This document shows, in pieces, positions 27,327-39,996 of a DNA stretch of 64,000 bases. Within the stretch, counting starts at the first letter, position 1; the number at the start of each line of letters is the position of its first letter. The position numbers and the translations under genes were made by a program. Below the pieces are notes generated by a model. That model was not told the DNA's origin and did no database searches. It was given only the letters and a program-made list of their open reading frames with translations. The stretch is taken from the NCBI GenBank assembly GCA_023266195.1, contig JAHFRP010000003.1:62001-126000 (forward strand), given 5' to 3'. Source of the stretch: Sulfuricella sp. GTDB taxonomy: Bacteria; Pseudomonadota; Gammaproteobacteria; Burkholderiales; Sulfuricellaceae.

Positions 27327-27764
27327 TCACTGGATTTGCAGCTTCTTCGCGCTCGCCATTTCCTTCTTGGGCAAAGTCAGGCACAGCACGCCATTGTTGT
27401 ACTTGGCGGTGGACTCGACTTCATTGACCTCCTGCGGCAGGGTGAAACTGCGCATTGTCTGGCCGTAATAGCGCTCGCAGCGCAGCAGCTTCTCGCCCTG
27501 TTTTTCCTCGTGCTCCTTCTTCATTTCGGCGCTGATGCTGACCTGGTTGCCGACGATGTTGACCTGGATATCCTCTTTCCTGACGCCGGGGATCTCGGCC
27601 AGCACGGTATAGTCCCGGTCGGTCTCCTTCACATCCAGTTTGATCTGCATCTGCTGAGGCTGGAGCGTGCTCTCCAAACGCACCGGGCGGAAAAATCCGC
27701 GGAACATGTCGTCGAACGGCTCAAGGGCAAGGTCAAACGGATCGTAACGGGTAATGTTAGCCAT
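27327..27764 (-). CDS. Small heat-shock protein Hsp20 (alpha-crystallin domain)
   Basis: 145 residues from ATG 27764, with AGGAG seven bases upstream; the frame is open further but the promoter lies there. N-terminus ANITRYDPFDLALEPFDDMF, alpha-crystallin domain with ADIPGVRKEDIQV-like core (LAEIPGVRKEDIQVNIVGNQ) and YNNGVLCLTLPKK near the end. ATP-independent holdase that binds unfolding proteins. A sigma-32-like promoter precedes it. Confidence 0.95.
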   Translation of the reverse strand: MANITRYDPFDLALEPFDDMFRGFFRPVRLESTLQPQQMQIKLDVKETDRDYTVLAEIPGVRKEDIQVNIVGNQVSISAEMKKEHEEKQGEKLLRCERYYGQTMRSFTLPQEVNEVESTAKYNNGVLCLTLPKKEMASAKKLQIQ

Positions 27765-27824
27765 CTTGATTCTCCTAAAAAAAGCGATCGAAAAACTTCT
27801 GTAGTCCGTCTGCAGATACTCCAA

Positions 27825-27852
27825 ATATAGAAGATGCCGCCGGTTTTTCAAG
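27825..27852 (-). promoter_or_regulatory. Candidate sigma-32 promoter of hsp20
   Basis: On the minus strand CTTGAAA (27852–27846) is a perfect sigma-32 -35 element; 13 bases later TTCTATAT (27832–27825) matches four of eight positions of the -10 consensus CCCCATNT. Position, 60 bp before the ATG, suits a heat-shock gene. Confidence 0.5.
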
Positions 27853-27958
27853 GGCTAAAAATGGCATCGCAAAGGGCTTGCCATGATCATAATCCGGCCA
27901 CTTCAATTGCCGTGAACCCGTTATAATCCAATAAAATATCCACCAAGCGGGGAATCTC

Positions 27959-30900
27959 ATGCCACGTCGAATGCTGCCGCTGATCCTTGCGGCCCTGTTT
28001 CTCTCCAGCGCATTGGCCGCTGCCGTCGAAGCGCCCCGGGTAGAATCGTTTTCGCCGCAAGGCACGGTCAAGGGCGTGCGCCAGGTGACGGCCCGCTTCT
28101 CGATCCCGATGGTTCCTTTCGGCGACCCTCGTCTGCCGGAGCCATTCGACATCGACTGCCCGGCCCAAGGCACGGCCCGCTGGGTGGATGCACGCAACTG
28201 GGCATACGACTTCGACCGCGACCTGCCGGCCGGCGTCGCCTGCACATTCCAACTCAAGCCCGGGCTCAAGGCCCTGGACGGCGTCCCGCTCGGAGGCGAA
28301 GCAAAATTCTCGTTTTCGACCGGCGGTCCGGCGGTAATCCGCAGCGCCCCCTACCAAGGATCGAATATCGACGAACGCCAAATCTTCATCCTCGGGCTGG
28401 ACGCGCCGGCCGACAGGAAATCCGTCCTCGAGCATGCATGGTGCGGCGCCCAGGGCCTCAACGAGAAAATCGGCGTGCGCCTGGTGGAAGGCCGGACGCG
28501 GCAACAGATACTGGCGGCCAATCGGGGTTTCCTCGGCGGCATGATTCATTTGCTGTTCACGTCGCGTGAGCGTGCGGCGATCGCTCCCCTTGCCCTGGCG
28601 GAAAAAGGCACGCCGTTTGAAAAAGCCCTAAAGGCCAATGCAGGCAACATCATGGTGCTGCAATGCGCCCGCCGCCTGCCGGCAACATCTCGGGTCAGCC
28701 TGGTGTGGGGAGCGGGCATCGAATCGGCCGGCGGCGTGGCCACCGAGGAAGATCAAACCCTGGCCTATCGGGTACGCGACAATTTCCGCGCGCATTTCAA
28801 CTGCGAAAGGGCGAACAAGGACGCCAACTGCATTCCCATCCTTCCGCTGACACTTTCCTTCAGCGCCCCGCTGCCCAATGGATTCGCCCGGCGCATTGTG
28901 CTCGCGGGCGGGGGGAAAACCTGGCGCCCCGTGCTGGACAAGGGCGACCGCGGCACGGTGGTAAGTGTCCGGTTCGACGGCCCGTTCCCGGAAAACGCGC
29001 GCCTGTCCCTCTCCCTGCCGGAAGGGCTGCGCGACGATGCCGGGCGCCCGCTCTACAACCGCAAGCGCTTCCCGCTCGCGGTCAAAACCGATGCGGCGCC
29101 GCCGCTGGCCAAATTTCCCGCCGATTTCGGTATCGTCGAGCTCAATGCCGGCGCACTACTGCCGGTCACCGTGCGCAGCCTGGAAGCCGACCTCGACCTG
29201 GCCAAAACCAGGGCGGAGGAGGGCGTGCCGGGCAGGATGCTCAAAGCCGGGCAGAACTCGAAAGACATCCTGCACTGGCTGAAGTTGATGAAGGCCAATG
29301 CCAACGACGCATGGGAATACGACCGCGAACTCGGCCGCTCCGTGCCGATAGCGCGTTCCGGCGATCATTCGATCTTCGCCGCCGACGAAAAACCCGCACG
29401 ATTCAAGCTGCCCAAGCCCAGCGGCGCCAAAGCCTTCGAAGTGATCGGCATCCCTCTGGAAAAACCTGGCCTGTACGTGGTGGAGCTGGCCAGCCCAAAG
29501 CTGGGCGCAGCCCTGCTCGGCGACCGAAAACCTTATTACGCGCGCACCGCCGCCCTGGTGACCAACCTTTCCGTCCATTTCAAGCAGGGGCGGGAATCGT
29601 CCCTGGTATGGGTCACCAGTCTGGACAAGGGCGAGCCGGTGGCCGACGCGGAGGTGGAAGTCCGCGACTGCGACGGCAAACGCCACTGGCACGGCAAGAC
29701 CGGCGCGGACGGCCTGGCCCGCATCGAAACCCCGTTGCCGGGGCGCAACGAATTGCCGATCTGTTTCGATTACCAGCGCAGCTACTTCGTCAACGCCAAA
29801 CTGGCCGACGACCTCGGCTTCGTCTTTTCCCACTGGAACGAAGGCATCGACCGCTGGCGCTTCAACCTGCCCGGGCCCGATTATCAAGGCCCCGTCCTGG
29901 TTTCCACGGTATTCGACCGCACCCTGCTGCGGGCCGGCGAAACCGTGCACATGAAGCACTTCTACCGCCGCCACAGCCGCGATGGCTTCGCCCTGCGAGA
30001 CCCGTCCACTCTGCCTCCCACGCTGGCCATTGCCCACCTCGGCAGCGACCAGACCTACGAGCTGCCCCTGAAATGGAACCCCGACGGCAGCGCCGAATCC
30101 ACCTGGGCCGTGCCCAAGGACGCCAAGCAAGGCACCTACCAGGTCAGCCTGGCCGAAACTCACGCCAAGAACCGCAACGGCATCAGACGCGATAGCGGCA
30201 GCTTCCGCGTCGAAGCGTTCCGCGTGCCCACCATGAAAGCCATCCTGAAACCCCTCGGCACGCCACTGGTAAATGCCGAGCGGGCCGAGTTGGACATCCA
30301 GCTCAACTATCTCTCCGGCGGCGGGGCGGGCGGCCTGCCGGTGAAATTGCGCGGGCTGGTCGAACCGCATCTGGCGAGCTTCCCGGACTACGCCGACTTC
30401 ACTTTCGCCAACGGCGGCGTGAAGGAAGGGCTCCAGGCGGATCGAAGCACTTCCTGGCGCTATGGCGACTATGACGCCGACGACGGCGAGGAAGAAGCGC
30501 CCGCCGAAGCGACGCCCGGCAGCAGCCGCCCCCTCGCGGTCAAATCGCTGGTGCTGGACGCCGCCGGCGCCGCCCGCACCGCACTGGAAAAACTGCCGCG
30601 CTCCGAATCGGCGCAGAACGTCACGGCGGAACTGGAATACCGCGACCCCAACGGCGAGACCCTCACCGCCTCCAGCCATTTCACCGTCTGGCCGTCCAAA
30701 GTCATCCTCGGCCTCAAGCCCGATTCCTGGGCGGTGAGCAAGGACCACCTCAAGTTCCAGGTGCTGGCGCTGGATCTTTCGGGCAAGCCGCTGGCCGGAG
30801 TGCCGGTAACGGTGGACCTGCTGCGGGAAAGCAGCTTCTCCCACCGCAAGCGGCTGATCGGCGGCTTTTACGCTTACGAGCACAAGACCGAAATCAAACG

Positions 30901-33766
30901 CCTGGGCGATGCCTGTACCGGCGCCACCGACGCCCGCGGCCTGCTCCACTGCGAAGCCAGCAGCGCAGCTTCCGGCGGCCTCATCCTGCGCGCCCGCGCT
31001 GCGGACGGTGCCGGCAACCCGAGCTGGGTGCACCAGAACGTGTGGGTGGCAGGCAAGGACGAATGGTGGTTCGGCGTCGCCAACGACGACCGCATGGACG
31101 TGCTGCCGGAGAAAAAACGTTACGAACCGGGCGACACCGCCACCTTCCAGGTGCGCATGCCGTTCCGCAGCGCCACGGCCCTGGTCACCGTGGAACGGGA
31201 AGGGGTGATCGAATCCTTCGTCCAGCCCCTGTCCGGCAAGGAACCGGTGGTCACGGTGCCGATCAAGGCCAACTACGCGCCCAACGTCTTCGTCTCGGTG
31301 CTGGCGGTACGCGGCCGGGTGGATGGAATCCAGCCGACGGCCTTGGTCGATCTGGGCAAGCCCGCGTTCAAGCTGGGCATCGGCCGGATCGACGTGGGCT
31401 GGCGCGCCCACGAGCTGAAGGTGGCGGTGAGCGCGGACCGGGCCGAATACCCGGTGCGCGGCACGGCAAGGATCAAGCTCAAGGTCGCGCGCGCCGACGG
31501 CGGCACCCTGCCGGCAGGGGCGGAAGTCGCCCTGGCGGCGGTGGACGAAGGGCTGCTGGAGCTGATGCCGAACGGCAGCTGGAAGCTGCTGGAAACGATG
31601 ATGAAAACGCGCGGCCTGGAAGTGGATACCGCCACCGCCCAGATGCAGGTGGTGGGCAAGCGCCACTTCGGGCGCAAGGCCGTGGTTCACGGCGGCGGCG
31701 GAGGGCGCCAGGCCTCGCGCGAGCTGTTCGAAACCCTGCTCAAGTGGCAGGGCCGGGTCAAGCTTGACGCCAGTGGCGAGGCCAGCGTGGACATCCCGCT
31801 CAACGACTCGCTCACCGCCTTCCGCGTCGTCGCCGTCGCCAGCGCGGGCGCCGGCTTGTTCGGCACCGGTGCCGCCACGGTGCGCACCAGCCAGGACGTG
31901 ATGCTGCTGTCCGGCCTGCCGCCGCTGGTACGGGAACAGGACAGCTATCGCGCCGCCTTCACCGTGCGCAATGCCTCGAAACGGCCCCTCGCGCTACGGG
32001 TGGAAGCCCGCCTCAGCCAAAGCCGGGGCGGCGCCGCGCCCACGGCGGCGAAAACCGTCCTCGCCCCGCAGGACGTGCAGCTCGCGCCGGGCGAAGCGCG
32101 CGAAATCGCCTGGAGCGTCACCGCGCCGCTCGATGCCGACAAGCTGCACTGGGAAGTCGGCGCCAGAACGAAGGAAGGCGATATCGGCGACAGCCTCAAG
32201 GTCGGCCAGAAGGTCGTGCCCGCCGTGCCGGTGCGCACCTTCCAGGCGACCCTGATGCAGCTCGACCAGCCCCTCGCCCTGCCCGTGGCGAAACCCGCCG
32301 ATGCCCTGCCTGGCCGGGGCGGCGTGGTGCTGCACCTGAAAAACAGCCTGGCGGACGAGCTGGCCGGGGTGAAGGACTACATGGCGGCCTACCCCTACAC
32401 CTGCCTGGAGCAACGGATTTCCCAGGCGGTGGCGCTGCGCGACGAGGCACAGTGGAAGCACGTCATGGCGTCCCTGCCGGCCTATCTGGACGGCGATGGG
32501 CTGGCCAAATACTTCCCGTTGATGGGGCAAGGCAGCGATACCCTCACCGCCTACCTGCTGGCGGTAGCCGACGAGGCCGGCTGGAACATCCCCGAGGCGG
32601 CCAGGTCGAAAATGACCCGGGGTCTGACCGGCTTCGTCGAAGGCCGGGTACGGCGCTATTCCGACCTGCCCACCGCCGACCTCGCCATCCGCAAAGTCGC
32701 CGCGCTGGAGGCACTCTCGCGCGACGGAAAAATCGCGGATGCCTTGACCCAGTCCTTCTCCATCGAACCCAACCTGTGGCCCACTTCGGCGGTGCTCGAC
32801 TGGTACAGCCTGCTGAAGCGCTCGCCCGGTTTGTCGGAGCGCGACCGGCGGATGAAGGAGGCGGCGACCATCGTCCGCTCCCGCCTCAACTTCCAGGGCA
32901 CCGCCATGGGGTTTTCCACCGAGCGCGCCGACTACCTGTGGTGGCTGATGGTATCCGGCGACGTCAACGCCAACCGCGCCATCCTCGACCTGCTCGACGA
33001 CCCGGCGTGGAAGGAAGACCTGCCCCGCCTGGTGCGCGGCAGCCTGGGCCGCCGGCACAAGGGCCGCTGGAACACCACGGTGGCCAACGCCTGGGGCGTG
33101 CTGGCGCTGGAGAAATTCGCGCAGCGGTTCGAGGCCGCACCCGTGGCCGGCAAGACCGGCGCCAGCCTGGCCGGCCAGCACGGCAAAGAACTCGACTGGT
33201 CGCGCAGCGCGCAGGGCGGCGAACTCGCCTTCGGCTGGCCACCGGCGCGGGAAACCCTGAACGTGGCCCACGTCGGGGGCGGCAAGCCCTGGCTCACCGT
33301 GGAAAGCCGCGCCGCCATCCCGCTCAAGCAGCCCTTCTCGTCCGGCTTCAAGGCGACCAAAACCGTCGCCGCGGTGGAACAGAAAGCCAAGGGCCGCTGG
33401 AGCCGGGGCGACGTGCTGCGCGTGCGCCTCGACCTCGAAGCCCAGTCCGACATGAGCTGGGTGGTGGTGGACGACCCGGTCCCCGCAGGCGCGTCCATCC
33501 TCGGCACCGGCCTGGGCCGCGATTCGCGCATCCTCGCCCAGGGCGAGAAAAGGCGCGGCTGGGTCTGGCCCGCGTTCGAGGAGCGCACGTTCGAGGCTTT
33601 CCGCGCCTACTACGCCTTCGTGCCCAAGGGAAAATGGACGGTGGAATATACCCTGCGCCTGAACAATGCCGGCCGCTTCGAACTGCCCGCCACCCACATC
33701 GAAGCGATGTATGCGCCGGAAATGTTTGGGGAGGTGCCGAATCAGGGGATGGTGGTAGGCGAATGA
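27959..33766 (+). CDS. Bacterial alpha-2-macroglobulin (YfhM-like protease trap)
   Basis: 1935 residues, a full-length bacterial alpha-2-macroglobulin. Signal peptide (LPLILAALFLSSALAAA) without a lipobox Cys, several MG/beta-sandwich domains, a bait-region area around residues 820–850 rich in D/E (YDADDGEEEAPAEA), and the thioester motif CLEQ (Cys1482 to Gln1485) in YPYTCLEQRISQ. It is thought to trap attacking proteases in the periplasm by covalent thioester attachment. Coupled by ATGA overlap to pbpC, the classic partner, which repairs peptidoglycan after envelope damage. Confidence 0.95.
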   Translation: MPRRMLPLILAALFLSSALAAAVEAPRVESFSPQGTVKGVRQVTARFSIPMVPFGDPRLPEPFDIDCPAQGTARWVDARNWAYDFDRDLPAGVACTFQLKPGLKALDGVPLGGEAKFSFSTGGPAVIRSAPYQGSNIDERQIFILGLDAPADRKSVLEHAWCGAQGLNEKIGVRLVEGRTRQQILAANRGFLGGMIHLLFTSRERAAIAPLALAEKGTPFEKALKANAGNIMVLQCARRLPATSRVSLVWGAGIESAGGVATEEDQTLAYRVRDNFRAHFNCERANKDANCIPILPLTLSFSAPLPNGFARRIVLAGGGKTWRPVLDKGDRGTVVSVRFDGPFPENARLSLSLPEGLRDDAGRPLYNRKRFPLAVKTDAAPPLAKFPADFGIVELNAGALLPVTVRSLEADLDLAKTRAEEGVPGRMLKAGQNSKDILHWLKLMKANANDAWEYDRELGRSVPIARSGDHSIFAADEKPARFKLPKPSGAKAFEVIGIPLEKPGLYVVELASPKLGAALLGDRKPYYARTAALVTNLSVHFKQGRESSLVWVTSLDKGEPVADAEVEVRDCDGKRHWHGKTGADGLARIETPLPGRNELPICFDYQRSYFVNAKLADDLGFVFSHWNEGIDRWRFNLPGPDYQGPVLVSTVFDRTLLRAGETVHMKHFYRRHSRDGFALRDPSTLPPTLAIAHLGSDQTYELPLKWNPDGSAESTWAVPKDAKQGTYQVSLAETHAKNRNGIRRDSGSFRVEAFRVPTMKAILKPLGTPLVNAERAELDIQLNYLSGGGAGGLPVKLRGLVEPHLASFPDYADFTFANGGVKEGLQADRSTSWRYGDYDADDGEEEAPAEATPGSSRPLAVKSLVLDAAGAARTALEKLPRSESAQNVTAELEYRDPNGETLTASSHFTVWPSKVILGLKPDSWAVSKDHLKFQVLALDLSGKPLAGVPVTVDLLRESSFSHRKRLIGGFYAYEHKTEIKRLGDACTGATDARGLLHCEASSAASGGLILRARAADGAGNPSWVHQNVWVAGKDEWWFGVANDDRMDVLPEKKRYEPGDTATFQVRMPFRSATALVTVEREGVIESFVQPLSGKEPVVTVPIKANYAPNVFVSVLAVRGRVDGIQPTALVDLGKPAFKLGIGRIDVGWRAHELKVAVSADRAEYPVRGTARIKLKVARADGGTLPAGAEVALAAVDEGLLELMPNGSWKLLETMMKTRGLEVDTATAQMQVVGKRHFGRKAVVHGGGGGRQASRELFETLLKWQGRVKLDASGEASVDIPLNDSLTAFRVVAVASAGAGLFGTGAATVRTSQDVMLLSGLPPLVREQDSYRAAFTVRNASKRPLALRVEARLSQSRGGAAPTAAKTVLAPQDVQLAPGEAREIAWSVTAPLDADKLHWEVGARTKEGDIGDSLKVGQKVVPAVPVRTFQATLMQLDQPLALPVAKPADALPGRGGVVLHLKNSLADELAGVKDYMAAYPYTCLEQRISQAVALRDEAQWKHVMASLPAYLDGDGLAKYFPLMGQGSDTLTAYLLAVADEAGWNIPEAARSKMTRGLTGFVEGRVRRYSDLPTADLAIRKVAALEALSRDGKIADALTQSFSIEPNLWPTSAVLDWYSLLKRSPGLSERDRRMKEAATIVRSRLNFQGTAMGFSTERADYLWWLMVSGDVNANRAILDLLDDPAWKEDLPRLVRGSLGRRHKGRWNTTVANAWGVLALEKFAQRFEAAPVAGKTGASLAGQHGKELDWSRSAQGGELAFGWPPARETLNVAHVGGGKPWLTVESRAAIPLKQPFSSGFKATKTVAAVEQKAKGRWSRGDVLRVRLDLEAQSDMSWVVVDDPVPAGASILGTGLGRDSRILAQGEKRRGWVWPAFEERTFEAFRAYYAFVPKGKWTVEYTLRLNNAGRFELPATHIEAMYAPEMFGEVPNQGMVVGE

Positions 33767-35892
33767 AAACCGTCGGCACCATGCTCCGGCGCGGCCCCGG
33801 CATCCTCTTCCTGCTGCTCCTGCTCCTGGCTCAGTCCGCCGACGCAGCCCTGCCTTCATTCGCCGAGGCAAAAGCGGCCTACACGCCGTCCGACGCCGCA
33901 TTGCTGGACCGCAACGGCGAAATCGTTCACCTCCTGCGGGTTGACCAGAACGGCCGCCGCCTCGACTGGACGCCCCTGCCGGAGATTTCTCCCGTCCTGG
34001 TGGCCTCCCTGATCCAGGCGGAAGACAAGCGCTTCTACCTGCACGGCGGGGTGGACTGGAAGGCCCTGGCGAGCGCGGCCGCCGATTCGCTGTTCCACGG
34101 CAAGCGCCGTGGGGCGAGCACGCTGACCATGCAGTTGGCAGGCCAGCTCGCCCCGGCCTTGCGCCCTAAGAAAATTCAGCGTACCTACCGCCAGAAATGG
34201 GATCAGATCCGGGCGGCGGAAGAACTCGAAAAAACCTGGACCAAGCCCCAGATTCTGGAAGCCTATTTCAACCTGACCACCTACCGCGGCGAACTCCAGG
34301 GCATTGCCGCCGCGGCGCAGGGGCTGTTCGACAAATCGCCGAACGGGCTGGACGAGGCCGAATCGCTGCTGCTTTCAGCCTTGCTGCGCACGCCCAACGC
34401 CACCCCCAGCGCAGTAGCGAAACAAGCCTGCATACTTGCCGCCGGCGCCGGAGCGAAAACCTCCTGCGCCGTCCTCCATGCCCGGGCAGCCGCCACGCTG
34501 GACGGCGGCCACGGCTTCTCCACTGCCGTCGCCCTCGCCCCCCATGTCGCCCGCCGGCTGGTCAAGAAAGGCCGGGGTGCCGCAGCCTCCACACTCGACG
34601 CGGCAACCCAGCGTTTCGCCAGCCAGGCCTTGTTCGAACAATTGCGCCAGCTTGCCGGCAGCAACGTCGGCCAAGGCGCCGTGCTGGCGGTGGACAACCG
34701 TAGCGGCGAGGTACTCGCCTACGTCAGCGGCGGGCCAGATTCCGGCGCGGGGTATGTGGACGCGGTGCAAGCGCCGCGCCAGGCGGGCTCTACCCTCAAG
34801 CCCTTTCTCTATGCGCTGGCGCTGGAACGGCGCCTGCTCACCGCCGCCTCCCCGATCGAGGACGCACCGCTCGACCTGCCCACCCCCAACGGCCTCTATG
34901 TACCGCAAAATTACGACCACGACTTCAAGGGCATGGTGAGCGCGCGGCTGGCCTTGAGCAGCTCCCTCAACGTGCCGGCGGTGAAGACGCTGATGCTGGT
35001 AGGCACCGACGCCTTCGTCGACCGGCTGCATGCGCTGGATTTCACCGGGCTGACCGAAAGCGGAGATTTCTACGGCTATTCCCTGGCGCTGGGTTCGGCC
35101 GACGTGACCCTATGGCAGTTGACCAACGCCTATCGCGCCCTCGCCAACGGCGGACGCATAAGCGCCCTGCTGCTTGTTCCCGACGGAAAAGTAAAAACGG
35201 CGCAGGCGATGGATCGCGGCGCCGCCTTCATCGTCGGCGACATGCTCGCCGACCGCAGCGCGCGCAGCCTCACCTTCGGGCTGGGAAGCCCGCTCGCCAC
35301 GCGCTACTGGGCGGCGGTGAAGACCGGCACCAGCAAGGACATGCGCGACAACTGGTGCGTGGGCTTCTCCGACCGCTACACCGTGGGCGTGTGGGTGGGC
35401 AATTTCGACGGCGAGCCGATGCACGACGTCTCCGGCATCAGCGGCGCGGCGCCGGTCTGGCGGCAAGTGATGGACTTCCTCCATAGCGCGGCCCCCGGCC
35501 GCCAGCCCGCCGCGCCACCGGGCGTGGTGGCGCAGGAAATCGTCTTCGACCCCGCCGTCGAACCGCCGCGCCGGGAATGGTTCATCGCCGGCACGCAAAC
35601 CGAGCGGGTGGCACTCACCCCGGCCGGCTCGGTACGGCCGCGCATCCGCTACCCCGGCGACGGCGAAATTCTCGCCCTCGACCCGGACATCCCTCCCGCC
35701 AACCAGGCGGTGTTTTTCGAGATGGCGCCGCCCACCCCCCATCTGCGCTGGCGCCTGGACGGGAACGACACCCTGCCCGCCGACGCCCGCTGGAAGCCGG
35801 AATCGGGACGACATAGCCTGGAGCTGCTGGATTCCTCCGGGCAGGCGCTGGACCGGGTCGGCTTCGAAGTGCGCGGCGGCACCAGGCGGTAG
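33763..35892 (+). CDS. pbpC: Penicillin-binding protein 1C PbpC
   Basis: 709 residues from ATG 33763 overlapping the macroglobulin stop. Signal/anchor helix, glycosyltransferase-51 domain (QAEDKRFYLHGGVDW, GASTLTMQLAGQL), transpeptidase domain with SxxK in GSTLKPF, SxN in SSSLN and KTGTS, and the C-terminal PBP1C domain (about 90 residues). Bifunctional peptidoglycan synthase of the class paired with alpha-2-macroglobulin. Confidence 0.96.
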   Translation: MKTVGTMLRRGPGILFLLLLLLAQSADAALPSFAEAKAAYTPSDAALLDRNGEIVHLLRVDQNGRRLDWTPLPEISPVLVASLIQAEDKRFYLHGGVDWKALASAAADSLFHGKRRGASTLTMQLAGQLAPALRPKKIQRTYRQKWDQIRAAEELEKTWTKPQILEAYFNLTTYRGELQGIAAAAQGLFDKSPNGLDEAESLLLSALLRTPNATPSAVAKQACILAAGAGAKTSCAVLHARAAATLDGGHGFSTAVALAPHVARRLVKKGRGAAASTLDAATQRFASQALFEQLRQLAGSNVGQGAVLAVDNRSGEVLAYVSGGPDSGAGYVDAVQAPRQAGSTLKPFLYALALERRLLTAASPIEDAPLDLPTPNGLYVPQNYDHDFKGMVSARLALSSSLNVPAVKTLMLVGTDAFVDRLHALDFTGLTESGDFYGYSLALGSADVTLWQLTNAYRALANGGRISALLLVPDGKVKTAQAMDRGAAFIVGDMLADRSARSLTFGLGSPLATRYWAAVKTGTSKDMRDNWCVGFSDRYTVGVWVGNFDGEPMHDVSGISGAAPVWRQVMDFLHSAAPGRQPAAPPGVVAQEIVFDPAVEPPRREWFIAGTQTERVALTPAGSVRPRIRYPGDGEILALDPDIPPANQAVFFEMAPPTPHLRWRLDGNDTLPADARWKPESGRHSLELLDSSGQALDRVGFEVRGGTRR

Positions 35893-35926
35893 GAACACCG
35901 GCGGGTGCGTCTGGTATCATGGCGCC

Positions 35927-37765
<1,839 letters not shown>

Positions 37766-37873
37766 ACGCGCCGGCAGCTCAAATGCCCCAGCATTCCGGC
37801 AGAGCTATGATTGGATGAAAATTCGGCATAACATCCGAAAGAAGCAGCATCGATCAGAAGGAGGAGAGGCAGA

Positions 37874-38392
37874 ATGCACGGCAAAATCACACCTACCGAC
37901 AAGGAAAGGGCGTTGCACGACGACGATTTCATCGTCTCCAAAACCGACCTGAAAGGCCGCATCCTTTATGGCAACCGCATTTTCATCGAATTGTCCGGCT
38001 ACAGTGAGCGCGAGCTGCTGAGCGAGCAGCACAGCATCGTGCGCCACCCGGAGATGCCGCGTGGCGTTTTCAAGCTGATGTGGGAGATGCTCGGCCGGAA
38101 AAAGGAAATGTTCGCCTATCTCAAGAACATGAGCAAGGATGGCGGGTTTTATTGGACGTTCGGCCACGTCACACCGTCCTTCGACGATCGCGGCAACGTC
38201 ACCGGCTACTACTCGGTACGCCGCAAGCCGAAGGCAGCGGCGATTCCCGTAATCGTCGGCCTGTACCGGGCGATGTTGGAGCAGGAACGCAAAGCGGGGG
38301 AACAAGGCGCTCCCGACGCATCCCTGAACTACCTAAACCATTTTCTGGAACAACGGGGCGTGAGCTATGAAGAATTTGTCCTTGGCCTTTAA
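37874..38392 (+). CDS. PAS-domain protein (Aer-type sensor)
   Basis: 172 residues, a PAS domain like the FAD-binding N-terminus of aerotaxis receptor Aer: [20 protein letters not shown], the loop [19 protein letters not shown] and [16 protein letters not shown]. No membrane segment or signalling domain. Its end overlaps the chemoreceptor start by 26 bp. Together the two look like a split Aer in which sensing and signalling are separate proteins. Confidence 0.88.
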   Translation: MHGKITPTDKERALHDDDFIVSKTDLKGRILYGNRIFIELSGYSERELLSEQHSIVRHPEMPRGVFKLMWEMLGRKKEMFAYLKNMSKDGGFYWTFGHVTPSFDDRGNVTGYYSVRRKPKAAAIPVIVGLYRAMLEQERKAGEQGAPDASLNYLNHFLEQRGVSYEEFVLGL

Positions 38393-39824
38393 GATCCGGG
38401 CAACCGCCCACGTTTACAATTTCCTGCTGGGCGGCGCGGTGCTGCTGGTTTTCGTCCGCCACGGCTTCGACCCGTTCTTCCTTGCCTTCCTGGCGATCGG
38501 CGTAGGCTACGCCGTATTCGTCCAGATCGGCACCGCCGGCCTGCTCGCGCCGCTGCAGAAGATATCCGAAATCGTCAAGGAAGTCAGCGAAGGGCATTTC
38601 GACCACCGCGTCACCGACATCCGGACGACGGACGAACTGGGCACACTGTCCTGGCAGATCAACGACGCGCTCGACCAGCTCGAAGCCTATTTCAGCGAGG
38701 TGGAAACGGCCTTCAAATACGCCAGCGAAGGGAAATATTACCGCAAGGCGCAGCCGCAGGGCCTGCACGGCATGTTTGCCGTCGCCATGAACAACGTCAA
38801 CAATTCGCTCGAATCGATGGCGCAGAACACCAAGCACATGGCCAAGAACGAGCTGTTCGCCGAGGTCGAGCACTTGAGCACCAGCCAGCTGATCAAAAAC
38901 CTCAAGCTGATCCAGTCCGACCTCGTCAACATCTCGGGAGAAATGGAAAGCGTCAAGGCGATCTCTGGAGATACCGTGACCGAAGCGGGGCGCAGCAAGG
39001 AATCCGTCGGCAACATCGTATCCGCGCTGAACCGGATCAACGACATGATCAACAACGCCAATCAGTCGGTCACCGAACTCAACAACAGCAGCGCCGAAAT
39101 TTCCAAGGTGGTGGGCATCATCACCACCATCGCCGACCAGACCAACCTGCTCGCCCTCAACGCAGCTATCGAAGCCGCGCGCGCCGGCGAGCAGGGTCGC
39201 GGCTTCGCCGTCGTGGCGGATGAGGTCAGGAAGCTGGCGGAAAACACCAAGCGCGCCACCAGCGATATTGCCGCCATGCTGGACAGCTTCTACCAGAACG
39301 TGATCAGCATGCAGCAGGATTCCGAAACCATGAAGGAAGTCGCCAATTCGTCGAAAAATGTGGTCGCCGACTTCGAGGACAAGTTCCGCCGCATGGAAAC
39401 CTCGGCGCAAACCTCGCTGCAGAAAATCAGCCACGCCCACGACCTGAGCTTCGCCTCACTGATCAAGGTCGACCACCTCATCTTCAAGCAGAACGGCTAC
39501 ATGGCGCTCACCAATGGCAACGAGTCGGCGGAAGGCAAGGCGGTACAGGTGAACCACCACAATTGCCGCCTCGGCAAATGGTACGACAGCGGGGCCGGCT
39601 TCGCCCTGTTCAGCCACGTACCGTCGTACAAGAGCATGACCACCCCGCATTCGCTGGTCCACGCCAAGGTGCAGGAAGCGCTAAGCCATTGCGCGGAAAG
39701 CGACTGGGAGCGCAACCGCGACACCCACGCCAGGATGATCGAAGCCTTCGGCGCCGCCGAAGCGGCCAGCGACGACGTGCTGAAAGTCATCGATGAAATC
39801 GTGCGCGAAAAGCATGCGGGCTGA
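38367..39824 (+). CDS. Chemoreceptor with HAMP, MA and CZB zinc-binding domains
   Basis: 485 residues. Two hydrophobic helices at the N-terminus ([20 protein letters not shown] and [19 protein letters not shown]), no periplasmic sensor, HAMP, signalling tip ([20 protein letters not shown]) and a C-terminal CZB domain with [10 protein letters not shown] and further histidines ([18 protein letters not shown]). CZB domains bind zinc and act as pH/oxidant sensors. Probably takes its oxygen/redox input from the PAS protein that overlaps it. Confidence 0.92.
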   Translation: MKNLSLAFKIRATAHVYNFLLGGAVLLVFVRHGFDPFFLAFLAIGVGYAVFVQIGTAGLLAPLQKISEIVKEVSEGHFDHRVTDIRTTDELGTLSWQINDALDQLEAYFSEVETAFKYASEGKYYRKAQPQGLHGMFAVAMNNVNNSLESMAQNTKHMAKNELFAEVEHLSTSQLIKNLKLIQSDLVNISGEMESVKAISGDTVTEAGRSKESVGNIVSALNRINDMINNANQSVTELNNSSAEISKVVGIITTIADQTNLLALNAAIEAARAGEQGRGFAVVADEVRKLAENTKRATSDIAAMLDSFYQNVISMQQDSETMKEVANSSKNVVADFEDKFRRMETSAQTSLQKISHAHDLSFASLIKVDHLIFKQNGYMALTNGNESAEGKAVQVNHHNCRLGKWYDSGAGFALFSHVPSYKSMTTPHSLVHAKVQEALSHCAESDWERNRDTHARMIEAFGAAEAASDDVLKVIDEIVREKHAG

Positions 39825-39849
39825 AATGGCTGTCGGCGGGTCGCAGAGC

Positions 39850-39985
39850 TAACCGGTGCGCATTGCACCCGCAAGGGGTAGGCGGTGGCTGCGAGGCCAC
39901 CAAAACGGCAACAACCACGCCCCGCCGTATATGCCCAGCCGACATCCGGTGCAATGCGCTACGCTCATTGCACCTTACGGTTCTG
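39850..39985. repeat. REP-like palindromes between chemoreceptor and MFS genes
   Basis: GGTGCGCATTGCACC near 39854 and, near 39949, GTGCAATG with CATTGCAC around a 9-base loop. The two palindromes share the GTGCAATG stem. They fill most of the 172-bp convergent gap. Confidence 0.6.
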
Positions 39986-39996
39986 CCTTTTGAGGT

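Noticed and set aside
29156-31690. 844-residue minus-strand frame inside the macroglobulin gene
   Set aside because: Shadow of the alpha-2-macroglobulin gene; the sense frame carries the thioester motif and signal peptide.
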